Assembly: GCF_045862395.1 (NCBI RefSeq)
Contig: NZ_AP023087.1
Span: 3,844,001-3,908,000 of the forward strand
Reading direction: 5' to 3'
DNA: 64,000 nucleotides
Source of the DNA: Marinicellulosiphila megalodicopiae
Lineage (GTDB): Bacteria; Pseudomonadota; Gammaproteobacteria; Pseudomonadales; Natronospirillaceae
The translations under genes and the position numbers were made by a program. Under the pieces are notes generated by a model, which saw only the letters and a program-made list of their open reading frames with translations, did no database searches and had not been told where the DNA came from. Positions 55,220 to 63,872 of the stretch are shown one piece after another; the stretch's first letter is position 1, and each line of letters opens with the position of its first letter.

Positions 55220-55804
55220 ATGCAAGAATTCTCAATGATATTGGTCAATCTTCCGGCAATGTTTTTATGTATTGCTTTTGCCGCACGATTTTTAGGGCAA
55301 CTTGGCCGTGCGGATTTTTATAACCCTTTAGGTCAAACCACTCTTTCAATCACGAATTGGATTATCAAACCACTTCGTAAAGTTGTACCAAGTATTGGGC
55401 TGATGGACACATCCTGTTTAGTGGCTATTTATTTAACCCAACTTGTATTTGGCGCATTGGTATTTGCAATAACAGGTAATGGGTTTTATGTGACTACGCC
55501 CCAGTTTTTCTTAGCAGCTTTATTGGCAGTTGCAGGAGCGCTAATCACTGTTTTAAGTTTTTCAATGTTTATTGTTGCGATTGCTAGCTTTTTGCTTGCA
55601 GGTCAATACAACCCATTTATCGCATTTATTACTCAAATCATTGAGCCATTTATAGGGCCATTTCGAAAACTTAATATTCAAGTAGGCATGCTAGATTTAT
55701 CATTTTTACTGGCGATTTTGGCACTGCAAGCTATTAAATATATAGCCCTACTTCCAGCAGGCGCTTTAGTTGGATATCCAGGCGGATTGTTCTTCGGTTT
55801 TTAA
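55220..55804 (+). CDS. yggT: YggT-family membrane protein
   Basis: 194 residues with two repeats of the YggT unit, each with NP(L/F)...PLRKVVPSIGLMDTSCL or EPFIGPFRKLNIQVGMLDLSF between membrane helices. Known from E. coli and Pseudomonas, placed between proC and metX; function unsettled (osmotic/cell-shape related). An own terminator follows. Confidence 0.9.
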   Translation: MQEFSMILVNLPAMFLCIAFAARFLGQLGRADFYNPLGQTTLSITNWIIKPLRKVVPSIGLMDTSCLVAIYLTQLVFGALVFAITGNGFYVTTPQFFLAALLAVAGALITVLSFSMFIVAIASFLLAGQYNPFIAFITQIIEPFIGPFRKLNIQVGMLDLSFLLAILALQAIKYIALLPAGALVGYPGGLFFGF

Positions 55805-55811
55805 GTCACTC

Positions 55812-55846
55812 GACTGCCTTTAATTAATTAGAGGCAGTCAATTTTT
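55812..55846 (+). terminator. Terminator behind yggT
   Basis: GACTGCCT / AGGCAGTC with a 12-base loop, followed by AATTTTT. It separates the yggS-proC-yggT unit from metX. Confidence 0.8.
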
Positions 55847-55923
55847 ATCCCCTTCTTTTTGTTGTTTCGCATCCTTCCCCATACGTTTATAATTCACCTC
55901 TTTTAAATTTTACGGTATTTGCC

Positions 55924-57069
55924 ATGTCATCCAATGACGTCGAATCAATCGGCAACGTTGTTGCACAAACTGCGCACTTTGATGAGCCTTTGCTACTACG
56001 TAGCGGACGCGAAATTGCACAGTACGATATTGTGTACGAAACCTATGGTACGTTAAATGACGATGCATCCAATGCATTGCTAATTTGCCACGCGCTAAGC
56101 GGCCACCATCATGCAGCAGGCTTTCACGAAGGCGATGCAAAACCTGGCTGGTGGAATGAATGCATCGGTCCAGGTAAAGCCATCGACACAAACACCTATT
56201 TTGTTGTGTCATTAAACAACCTTGGTGGCTGTCATGGATCTACAGGCCCTACAAGCATCAATCCTGAAACAGGCAAAGTTTACGGTCCTGACTTTCCCAT
56301 TATGGCAGTGCGCGATTGGGTCAAAAGCCAATATCGCTTAATGCAGCGTTTGAACATTCCACATTGGGCTGCTGTTGTTGGTGGATCTTTGGGTGGCATG
56401 CAAGTGATTCGTTGGAGCATTGATTACCCTCAGCTTGTTAAAAAAGCAGTGGTCATTGCCAGCGCACCTAAACTGACTGCACAAAACATTGGTTTTAACG
56501 AAGTGGCGCGCCAAGCGATTTCGTCTGACCCAGAATTTCATGACGGTCATTATTTAGAAAAAGACACCTACCCTAAACAGGGTTTGATTCTTGCCAGAAT
56601 GCTAGGTCACATTACGTATTTGTCTGACGATGCCATGCGTGAAAAATTTGGTCGTGAATTAAAGACAGGCAAATTAAGTTTTGATTTTGATGCTAACTTC
56701 CAAGTAGAAAGTTATTTGCGTTATCAAGGCGAACAATTCTCTTCTCGTTTTGATGCCAACAGCTATTTGTTAATGACCAAAGCATTAGATTATTTTGATC
56801 CTACATGCGATCACGATGGCGACTTAGTAAAATGTTTAAGCCAAGCCACTGCAAAATTCTTAGTCGTTTCGTTTTCTACCGATTGGCGTTTTCCACCATC
56901 TAGAAGTGAAGAAATCGTACAAGCATTATTAGCCGCACGTAAAAGTGTGTCGTATTTAGAAGTCGACGCCCCTCAAGGTCATGATGCCTTTTTATTCCCA
57001 ATTGATGATTACGTTAATTGTTTAACGGCCTTTTTAAAAACAGACACTAAGGAGCAAAATCATGCGTAA
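55924..57069 (+). CDS. metX: Homoserine O-acyltransferase
   Basis: 381 residues of the alpha/beta-hydrolase MetX family. VYETYGTLND, HALSGHHHAAG, the Ser elbow VGGSLGGMQVI, YRYQGEQFSSRFDANSYL-like segment, FSTDWRFPP and HDAFL (catalytic His) are intact. In Pseudomonas-type bacteria this enzyme, partnered by MetW, uses succinyl- or acetyl-CoA to start methionine synthesis; the acyl donor cannot be decided by eye. A TATAAT box lies at 55888-55893. The end overlaps metW by 8 bases. Confidence 0.93.
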   Translation: MSSNDVESIGNVVAQTAHFDEPLLLRSGREIAQYDIVYETYGTLNDDASNALLICHALSGHHHAAGFHEGDAKPGWWNECIGPGKAIDTNTYFVVSLNNLGGCHGSTGPTSINPETGKVYGPDFPIMAVRDWVKSQYRLMQRLNIPHWAAVVGGSLGGMQVIRWSIDYPQLVKKAVVIASAPKLTAQNIGFNEVARQAISSDPEFHDGHYLEKDTYPKQGLILARMLGHITYLSDDAMREKFGRELKTGKLSFDFDANFQVESYLRYQGEQFSSRFDANSYLLMTKALDYFDPTCDHDGDLVKCLSQATAKFLVVSFSTDWRFPPSRSEEIVQALLAARKSVSYLEVDAPQGHDAFLFPIDDYVNCLTAFLKTDTKEQNHA

Positions 57070-57652
57070 AGATCAAACGTTATTAAGCCAACTTGCTCCA
57101 CAAGGTGCACACGTTTTAGATTTAGGTTGCGGTGATGGTGAATTATTAGCCCATTTAATCGAACACAAAAACGTCACCGGTTACGGCGTTGAAATTGATC
57201 CTAAAAAAATCATCACCGCGGTTGAACGTGGAGTGAGCTGTATTCAAAAAGATTTGAATGACGGCGTAGGATATTTAGGTGCCGACAGTTTTGATTTAGT
57301 CATTATGGCGCAATCATTACAACAGTTAAAACAACCTGACCAAATGATCGAAGAAATGATGCGCATATCCAAACAAGCCATTGTGACTTTCCCTAATTTT
57401 GGTCATTGGACAACACGTTTTTATCTTGGCTTAAAAGGTAAAATGCCAATGTCAGAAGCGTTACCACATAAATGGTTCGACACGCCGAACATCCACCTTT
57501 GTACGTTTAAAGATTTTGAAGCGCTGTGTGTGTCCTTAAATATTAAAGTAAAAAAACGATTAGTTGTTAACGAAAATTACGAATCCACTTGGCGCTTAAA
57601 ACTGTGGCCAAACTTCTTTGGTGAATACGCCATCTATTATTTGGAGCGATAA
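57062..57652 (+). CDS. metW: Methionine biosynthesis protein MetW
   Basis: 196 residues, SAM-methyltransferase-like fold with VLDLGCGDGELLAHL, YGVEIDPKKIITAVERG and the MetW signature FPNFGHWTTRFYL. It co-occurs with MetX and is required with it in several bacteria. The overlap with metX indicates coupled translation. Confidence 0.93.
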   Translation: MRKDQTLLSQLAPQGAHVLDLGCGDGELLAHLIEHKNVTGYGVEIDPKKIITAVERGVSCIQKDLNDGVGYLGADSFDLVIMAQSLQQLKQPDQMIEEMMRISKQAIVTFPNFGHWTTRFYLGLKGKMPMSEALPHKWFDTPNIHLCTFKDFEALCVSLNIKVKKRLVVNENYESTWRLKLWPNFFGEYAIYYLER

Positions 57653-57653
57653 A

Positions 57654-58097
57654 ATGCGTTTAATTTCAATTTTTATACTTTCTTTAGTTACCACTTTTGC
57701 AATGGCCGCCGAGCCTGATTTTTATAAAACTTTTGGCGAATACACCATTCAATATACAGCCATTAATACGACGGATATTAATCCGGATGTTGCCAAACAG
57801 TCTGGTTTACCCCGCTCTAAAAATATTGGCCTATTAAATATTGTAGCCCTTAAAAATAATGAATCTGGTTTTGATACTTCCTTTGAGCCTCATTCAATTA
57901 AACTGTCTGCGTTTAATTTATTAGGCCAAGAAGTGAATTTAGATTTAATCATTCACAAAGAACAAACAAGTGTGTATTACCTAGCCACCTTTCGTAAATA
58001 CGAAAGCGACAACTACTGGTTTAAAATAGACATTCAATTTGATGAAACCTCAAAACCAGAGTCTTTTAAATTCACCAAAGAAGTATTTATTCAATGA
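57654..58097 (+). CDS. DUF4426 secreted protein
   Basis: 147 residues from the ATG at 57654, with signal peptide ISIFILSLVTTFAMAAE. The mature part (YKTFGEYTIQYTAINTTDINPDVAKQSGLPRSKNIGLLNI) is the DUF4426 pattern, always found between metW and rdgB in Pseudomonas relatives. Function unknown; probably periplasmic. An earlier in-frame start at 57618 would lie inside metW and remove the signal from the N-terminus. Confidence 0.88.
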   Translation: MRLISIFILSLVTTFAMAAEPDFYKTFGEYTIQYTAINTTDINPDVAKQSGLPRSKNIGLLNIVALKNNESGFDTSFEPHSIKLSAFNLLGQEVNLDLIIHKEQTSVYYLATFRKYESDNYWFKIDIQFDETSKPESFKFTKEVFIQ

Positions 58098-58720
58098 GCA
58101 CACAAACAAGCGATATCAAATGGGTTTTGGCATCAGGCAACAAAGGCAAACTAAAAGAGTTTTCTGATTTACTTGCACCATTAAACATTCAAATGATTGC
58201 GCAAAGTGAATTCAATTTTGACGGAACCATATTTGAAGAGGCAATAGAAGACGGTTTAAGTTTTGTAGAAAACGCCATCATTAAAGCAAGACACGCATGC
58301 AAGCACACAGGTTTACCCAGTATTGCAGATGATTCAGGCATTGAAGTTGACGCACTAAATGGCGCACCGGGTATTTATTCGGCACGTTACGCAGGCGATG
58401 CGTGTGACGACAAACAAAACCTTCAATTATTACTAGACAACATGCAAGGCAAAACCAATCGTGCCGCGCGTTTTGTTTGTGTCATTGCATTTATGCGTCA
58501 CGAAACAGACCCTACACCTATTATTTGCCAAGCAACATGGGAAGGCGATTTATTGCTAGAGCCTATCGGTGAAGGCGGATTTGGGTACGATCCAATATTT
58601 GAAGTACGCGATTTAAAAAAATCGTCAGCACTGTTGAGCAAACAAGAAAAAAATGCGATTAGCCATCGTGGTCAAGCCATTGCGATCTTACTTGAGCGAC
58701 TAAAACACCTTGGATACTAA
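58094..58720 (+). CDS. rdgB: RdgB/HAM1 non-canonical purine NTP pyrophosphatase
   Basis: 208 residues: WVLASGNKGKLKEF, IADDSGIEVDALNGAPGIYSARY and FGYDPIFEV. Removes dITP, XTP and similar nucleotides. Overlaps the preceding gene by 4 bases and hemW by 11 bases. Confidence 0.94.
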   Translation: MSTQTSDIKWVLASGNKGKLKEFSDLLAPLNIQMIAQSEFNFDGTIFEEAIEDGLSFVENAIIKARHACKHTGLPSIADDSGIEVDALNGAPGIYSARYAGDACDDKQNLQLLLDNMQGKTNRAARFVCVIAFMRHETDPTPIICQATWEGDLLLEPIGEGGFGYDPIFEVRDLKKSSALLSKQEKNAISHRGQAIAILLERLKHLGY

Positions 58721-59852
58721 TCAAGCTTTACCTATTAACGTACCATTAAGTTTATATGTTCACTTACCTTGGTGCGTTAAAAAATGCCCTTACTGTGATT
58801 TCAATTCTCATACTTTTGATGAAATTCCAGAAGCGCAATATCTCGAACAATTAAAAAAAGATTTCATCAGCCAAAAACCCTCAATTCAAAATCGACCATT
58901 ACAGTCAATATTTTTTGGCGGCGGCACACCGAGTTTGATGTCGGGACAGTTTTACACCGATTTAATTGTGTTCTTAAAAAACAACATTGAATTTAAATCA
59001 GATATTGAAATCACATTAGAAGCCAACCCAGGCACCTTTGAAAAAGAAAAATTTGCAGATTTTTACCGCGCTGGTATCAATCGATTATCTCTTGGCGTAC
59101 AAAGTTTTCAAGATTCATTTTTAAAAGATTTGGGCAGAATCCACAATAGCGATGACGCCATTAACGCCATTGAACACGCAAAGAAAATTGGTTTTTCAAA
59201 TTTCAACATCGACCTAATGTATGGTTTACCCAATCAAAGTATTGACGATGCACTGTTCGATTTAAAACAAGCGGTACAATTAAACTCAACGCATTTATCG
59301 TGGTATCAATTAACCATTGAACCCAACACCGAGTTTTATAAAACCCAGCCGGTTTTACCCATTGACGATGCTTTGTTTGACATACAACAACAGGGACAGG
59401 CATTTATTAAAGAATCAGGCTTTGATCAATACGAAATTTCAGCCTATGCCAAAAATAATCTAGTATCCAAACACAACATGAACTACTGGCAATTTGGCGA
59501 CTACATCGGCATTGGTGCAGGCGCACACGGCAAAGTGACACTCAACAAAACCATCAACCGAACTCGCCGCACCAGACAGCCAAGTAATTACTTAAACCAA
59601 CCGCTTCAATTAATAAATGAGCCTGTTGCAACAGACGAATTATTATTTGAATGCTTAATGAATGGCTTTCGTTTAAAACAAGGCATCAGTTGGCTCCAAA
59701 TTAAAAATAATAGTTTTTTAAACAAAGAGGATGTGATTAATCGATTACAAAAATTTATTGATCAATCTTTGGTATTGCATAATAATCAATCAATATGGTT
59801 AAGTGAAAAAGGTTATTTGTTTTTGGATGGTATTTTGGAAGAGTTGGTTTAA
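58710..59852 (+). CDS. hemW: Radical SAM protein HemW
   Basis: 380 residues with the radical SAM cluster motif CVKKCPYCDF, SIFFGGGTPSLM, LEANPGTFE, NRLSLGVQSFQ and GLPNQSIDDALFDL. HemW-type members insert heme or act as heme chaperones and lack the CPO-specific extra Cys of HemN (the motif is CxxxCxxC only). A TTG start at 58710, inside the end of rdgB, is the only one that keeps the first strand; confidence in the start is moderate. Confidence 0.9.
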   Translation: MDTNQALPINVPLSLYVHLPWCVKKCPYCDFNSHTFDEIPEAQYLEQLKKDFISQKPSIQNRPLQSIFFGGGTPSLMSGQFYTDLIVFLKNNIEFKSDIEITLEANPGTFEKEKFADFYRAGINRLSLGVQSFQDSFLKDLGRIHNSDDAINAIEHAKKIGFSNFNIDLMYGLPNQSIDDALFDLKQAVQLNSTHLSWYQLTIEPNTEFYKTQPVLPIDDALFDIQQQGQAFIKESGFDQYEISAYAKNNLVSKHNMNYWQFGDYIGIGAGAHGKVTLNKTINRTRRTRQPSNYLNQPLQLINEPVATDELLFECLMNGFRLKQGISWLQIKNNSFLNKEDVINRLQKFIDQSLVLHNNQSIWLSEKGYLFLDGILEELV

Positions 59853-59909
59853 TATTAAAAACAAGGTAACGTAACCAAACTAAATAACTCAACATAGCTA
59901 GGAGAAAAC

Positions 59910-60701
59910 ATGTCAGACTCATATAAATACCAACCACCCGCATCCGAGGATGCTGATATTAAAAAAATGAAAATGTATTTGCTTATATTTTTTAGCTCTG
60001 TTTTTTCTTTAGTATTATTGATAATAATATTTGCACCTACACTAGCCAAAATAGTGCCTTTTTCAGCTGAAAAACAATTTGTAAAACCTTATGAAGTATT
60101 ATCTTCGAAATACTTATCTGATGATGTTATCCAAAACGAAACAAGCGAATATTTAATTAAACGAGTGAATATATTGCTGAAAAATGCTCAAATTGATCCT
60201 AAATTTATTATTTCAGTGCATTTAATAGATAGCAAAGAAGTGAATGCGTTTGCAACTTTAGGTGGACACATATTTGTATTTCAAGGACTGATCGATAAAC
60301 TAGAGCATGCAGAATCTAAAACTTCTCTTGATATGGTATTAGCTCATGAAATATCTCATGTGATTAATCGAGATGCTATTGCAGGCATGGGGCGCGGACT
60401 GGCAATACAGTTAATTTTTTCGTTTATTGCAAATGATTATTCTCGTATTTCAACGCTGTCTGATTTAACTAGCCAGTTAAGTTTACATTTTTACAGTAGA
60501 GATCAGGAATTAGAAGCAGACAAAACAGCACTAAACATCTTAAAAGCGACACATAGCAATATTGAAGGTTACGACTTGTTTTTCCAAGAAATGAAAAACG
60601 ATACAGAAAGTACAGCAGATATCGATGATGAAATAACAGGCTGGTTCAGTACACACCCTGAAATTGACGAACGCTTAGAACAGTTAAAAGAATTAGAATA
60701 A
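59910..60701 (+). CDS. Membrane-anchored M48 metallopeptidase
   Basis: 263 residues. One N-terminal membrane helix (MYLLIFFSSVFSLVLLIIIFAPTLAKI), then the M48 core with zinc motif HEISHVINRD (HExxH), a helix LASQ-like LTSQLSLHFYSRDQELEADKTALNIL that carries the third ligand Glu, and a C-terminal FSTHPEIDERLEQL. The last segment is the typical late M48 motif. Strong AGGAG before the ATG. Role resembles BepA/YcaL-like quality control or small membrane-protein processing; not decided. Confidence 0.87.
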   Translation: MSDSYKYQPPASEDADIKKMKMYLLIFFSSVFSLVLLIIIFAPTLAKIVPFSAEKQFVKPYEVLSSKYLSDDVIQNETSEYLIKRVNILLKNAQIDPKFIISVHLIDSKEVNAFATLGGHIFVFQGLIDKLEHAESKTSLDMVLAHEISHVINRDAIAGMGRGLAIQLIFSFIANDYSRISTLSDLTSQLSLHFYSRDQELEADKTALNILKATHSNIEGYDLFFQEMKNDTESTADIDDEITGWFSTHPEIDERLEQLKELE

Positions 60702-60743
60702 AAATATTACGCCTATTATTACACCCATTATTAAGCCTATAAA

Positions 60744-60763
60744 AAAGGCGCTTTCGCGCCTTT
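60744..60763. terminator. Bidirectional terminator between M48 and TM2 genes
   Basis: GGCGC TTTC GCGCC with AAAAAA on the left and TTTATAT on the right. It serves the M48 gene (plus) and probably the TM2 pair (minus). Confidence 0.8.
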
Positions 60764-60784
60764 ATATAAGTAATTAATACTAAG

Positions 60785-61027
60785 TTAATCAGCTTTAATT
60801 ACCGCACCATTTTTATCAGTAAACTTTTGAATAGCGATAAATACAAAATCAATAAGTGTCCAGATTCCTAATCCACCTAAAGTTAATAACATTAAAATAC
60901 CAGTACCGACTTTACCAACATAAAATCTATGAATACCAAAGCCACCTAAAAAGAAGCAAAGTAATAAAGTGGGTACAAAGCCTTTTTCGCTTACTGGTAA
61001 TTCAGCGCCGCTTGTCATTTCAGTCAT
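60785..61027 (-). CDS. TM2-domain protein
   Basis: 80 residues. The TM2 pattern is LLLCFFLGGFGIHRFYVGKVGTGILMLLTLGGLGIWTLIDF, with two membrane helices and the GxxGxHRFY turn. The start codon directly follows the stop of the upstream TM2 gene (TAAATG). Function unknown; TM2 proteins are often near proteases or secretion genes. Confidence 0.88.
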   Translation of the reverse strand: MTEMTSGAELPVSEKGFVPTLLLCFFLGGFGIHRFYVGKVGTGILMLLTLGGLGIWTLIDFVFIAIQKFTDKNGAVIKAD

Positions 61028-61336
61028 TTAAAATTCCTCATTATATTTAATTTTTTGTCCAGGATAACAAACCAATTTGCCATCCCCATCTTTTATCGAA
61101 CCTGTCAAAAGCATAATTGTCACAACAAAAGTGTGAATACCATCAACAAGAAAGAATAAAACTGCTAACCAAATCTGTCCCGTGTAAAAGAAATACATAC
61201 TCAAAACAAACATTGAAAAATCGATAATACCTTCGATATATCGACCTAAATAAAAGTGATGCACGCCAACCACGCCAAATATTCCAGACAGGCAAACAGC
61301 AACCCCATAACTTTTATTGGATGGTACTGTATTCAT
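61028..61336 (-). CDS. TM2-domain protein, second copy
   Basis: 102 residues with the same pair of helices (VCLSGIFGVVGVHHFYLGRYIEG and LAVLFFLVDGIHTFVVTIMLL), but with HHFYLGRY in place of HRFY and a longer C-terminal tail with GDGKLVCYPGQ. AAGGAG precedes the ATG. It is the upstream gene of a two-gene TM2 unit that converges on the M48 gene. Confidence 0.83.
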   Translation of the reverse strand: MNTVPSNKSYGVAVCLSGIFGVVGVHHFYLGRYIEGIIDFSMFVLSMYFFYTGQIWLAVLFFLVDGIHTFVVTIMLLTGSIKDGDGKLVCYPGQKIKYNEEF

Positions 61337-61642
61337 ACAAACTCCTTATAAAATTAAAATCATTATATTTAACTTAGTGTTGAGTTACAACGTACGAACT
61401 ATTAATTTATCAATCAAACTAATTCAAACAAAGGATTATATTGTAATAATGAGAATTACTTACCCCAATTTAAATATCACGAAGGTAAATCAATTTACCT
61501 AATAGCTTTTGAAAACCAATTAATCAAAGTTTTTTCATTTATGTAACCACCACTTTTGCCAATCATACATTATTTTAGGATTACACCAACAACAATTACT
61601 GGTATAAATGCAATACATTCAAACTAAAATAGAGAACTCAAT
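61337..61642. other. Divergent intergenic region
   Basis: About 306 bases between the TM2 pair (minus) and frmA (plus), AT-rich. It must carry divergent promoters. I see no recognisable operator, hairpin or small frame. Confidence 0.4.
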
Positions 61643-62758
61643 ATGAAGTCACGCGCAGCGGTTGCTTGGGGTCCAGGCCAACCATTAACGATCGAAGAAA
61701 TTGACGTACAAGATCCACAAGCAGGCGAAGTGTTAGTTCGCATTGTGGCAACGGGAGTTTGCCATACTGATGCATTCACATTATCAGGTGACGATCCTGA
61801 AGGCATATTTCCTGCAATTTTAGGACACGAAGGTGCTGGCATTGTTGAAAAAGTAGGCGCGGGCGTGACGTCGTTAAAAGCCGGCGATCATGTAATTCCT
61901 CTTTATACGGCTGAGTGTGGCGAGTGTAAATTTTGTTTGTCTGGTAAAACCAACTTATGCCAAGCGGTACGTGAAACACAGGGCAAAGGTTTGATGCCTG
62001 ATGGTACAAGTCGTTATAGCTTAAATGGCGAGCCTATTTTTCATTACATGGGCACATCCACCTTTTCTGAATACAGTGTGATTCCTGAAATTTCATTGGC
62101 TAAAATTCACGTTGATGCACCTCTTGAAAAAGTATGTTTATTAGGTTGCGGCATCACAACCGGTATTGGCGCAGTATTAAATACAGCCAAAGTTGAAAAA
62201 GGCGATACTGTGGCTGTCTTTGGATTAGGCGGCATTGGTTTATCGGTGATTCAAGGTGCACGAATGGCAGGTGCGGGTAAAATTATTGCCATTGATATTA
62301 ACGAATCTAAATTTGAAATGGCCAAAGAATTTGGCGCGACAGATTGTATTAATCCTAAAAAGTTTAGCGATCCTATTGAGCAAGTGATTGTGGATATGAC
62401 CGACGGCGGCGTTGATTATTCGTTTGAATGCATTGGTAATGTTCAAGTGATGCGCCAAGCATTAGAGTGCTGTCACAAAGGCTGGGGCGAATCCATTATT
62501 ATTGGAGTAGCCGGAGCCGGACAAGAAATCACCACTCGACCATTTCAATTAGTAACCGGACGAGTCTGGAAAGGTTCTGCTTTTGGTGGCGTAAAAGGTC
62601 GCAGTCAACTACCAGGATATGTTGAGCAATATATGAATGGCGAAATTGAAATTGATCCGTTTATTACTCATACAATGGGATTAGAAGACATCAACAAAGC
62701 ATTTGATTTAATGCACGAAGGTAAGAGTATTCGCTCAGTCATTCTTTTCGACAAATAA
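61643..62758 (+). CDS. frmA: S-(hydroxymethyl)glutathione dehydrogenase (class III ADH)
   Basis: 371 residues of the zinc alcohol dehydrogenase family: VCHTDAFTLSGDDPEGIFPAILGHEGAG, the structural-zinc ECGECKFCLSGKTNLC, LLGCGITTGIGAVLNTAKVE and VFGLGGIGLSVIQGARMAGA. Oxidises the formaldehyde-glutathione adduct. It is followed 9 bases later by its pathway partner fghA. AGAGAAC precedes the ATG. No FrmR regulator is adjacent. Confidence 0.96.
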   Translation: MKSRAAVAWGPGQPLTIEEIDVQDPQAGEVLVRIVATGVCHTDAFTLSGDDPEGIFPAILGHEGAGIVEKVGAGVTSLKAGDHVIPLYTAECGECKFCLSGKTNLCQAVRETQGKGLMPDGTSRYSLNGEPIFHYMGTSTFSEYSVIPEISLAKIHVDAPLEKVCLLGCGITTGIGAVLNTAKVEKGDTVAVFGLGGIGLSVIQGARMAGAGKIIAIDINESKFEMAKEFGATDCINPKKFSDPIEQVIVDMTDGGVDYSFECIGNVQVMRQALECCHKGWGESIIIGVAGAGQEITTRPFQLVTGRVWKGSAFGGVKGRSQLPGYVEQYMNGEIEIDPFITHTMGLEDINKAFDLMHEGKSIRSVILFDK

Positions 62759-62767
62759 GGTAAGCTA

Positions 62768-63598
62768 ATGGAATTATTATCCAGCACAAAAACCTTCGGC
62801 GGTTGGTTAAAACGTTATCGACATGCAAGTACCAGTGTAAAAGGCGACATGGTTTTTTCAATCTTTTTACCACCGCAAGCAGAAACCAAAAAAGTACCCG
62901 TACTTTATTGGTTGTCGGGCTTAACTTGCACTGATGAAAACTTCACGCAAAAAGCAGGCGCATTTAAAAAAGCCGCGCAATTAGGTTTGGCGATTGTGTG
63001 TCCTGATACTAGCCCTAGGGGCACAGACTACCCAAATGAACACGACAGTTATGATTTTGGATCCGGTGCTGGATTTTATATTAATGCCACGGTTGAGCCT
63101 TATGCTCAAAGCTACAACATGTATGATTACGTTGTAGATGAATTACCCGCATTAATTAGCGAACACTTTCGAGTAAACGATAAAAAATCAATATCAGGAC
63201 ACTCAATGGGTGGGCATGGTGCATTAATTTGTGCACTTAAAAACCCAAACACCTACCAATCTGTTTCTGCATTTGCACCTATTACTAATCCTACAAACTG
63301 CGCATGGGGTAAAAAAGTGTTTACGGGATATTTAGGAGAGGATGAATCATCTTGGCAACAATGGGACGCAACCTGTTTGATTCAACATGCAACACAGCGT
63401 TTAGAGTTGTTTGTTGATCAAGGTGATGCGGATGATTTTTTAAGTAAACAGCTTAAACCTGAATCATTAGTAAAAGCCTGTTTTAAAAACGACCACCCAA
63501 TAAATTTACGCATGCAATCGGGTTATGATCACAGCTATTATTTTATAGCGAGTTTTATCGACGAACATTTAGACTATCATTTTGATGCTTTAAAATAA
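62768..63598 (+). CDS. fghA: S-formylglutathione hydrolase
   Basis: 276 residues of the esterase-D family. VLYWLSGLTCTDENF, DTSPRGTDYP, the nucleophile elbow SGHSMGGHGALICAL (Ser), VDQGDADDFL (Asp) and the His in GYDHSYYFIASF are present. Releases formate and glutathione. Same transcript as frmA. Confidence 0.95.
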   Translation: MELLSSTKTFGGWLKRYRHASTSVKGDMVFSIFLPPQAETKKVPVLYWLSGLTCTDENFTQKAGAFKKAAQLGLAIVCPDTSPRGTDYPNEHDSYDFGSGAGFYINATVEPYAQSYNMYDYVVDELPALISEHFRVNDKKSISGHSMGGHGALICALKNPNTYQSVSAFAPITNPTNCAWGKKVFTGYLGEDESSWQQWDATCLIQHATQRLELFVDQGDADDFLSKQLKPESLVKACFKNDHPINLRMQSGYDHSYYFIASFIDEHLDYHFDALK

Positions 63599-63702
63599 TT
63601 TCACGTCACAGCCCATTAAACCACTTGATTTAATGGGCTAAGAACACAAAGCCTAAAGCCTTAAAAAAAAACAAAAACAATATAAAATAAATATTTATAA
63701 AA

Positions 63703-63872
63703 ATGACTCCCACTTTATTCAATAATATAAAAATTATAAAAATGACACCCACTTTATTCAATTACATAAATAAAACAAGGGCCTTTATTTGTTACTTCAA
63801 AAACATCACCATTATTAATTTTAAAATTACATTAGCTCCCTACCTAATAGTGACACCCACTTTATTAAATCA
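63703..63872 (+). repeat. Three spaced copies of TGACxCCCACTTTATT
   Basis: Copies begin at 63703, 63742 and 63850 (offsets 39 and 108). The first two also share the flanks ATAAAA before and CAAT plus an ATA-rich stretch after, so they are a short tandem repeat of about 39 bases; the third keeps only the core. They lie in the 400-base non-coding end of the window, in very AT-rich DNA. No protein-coding gene is convincing here. Confidence 0.65.
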
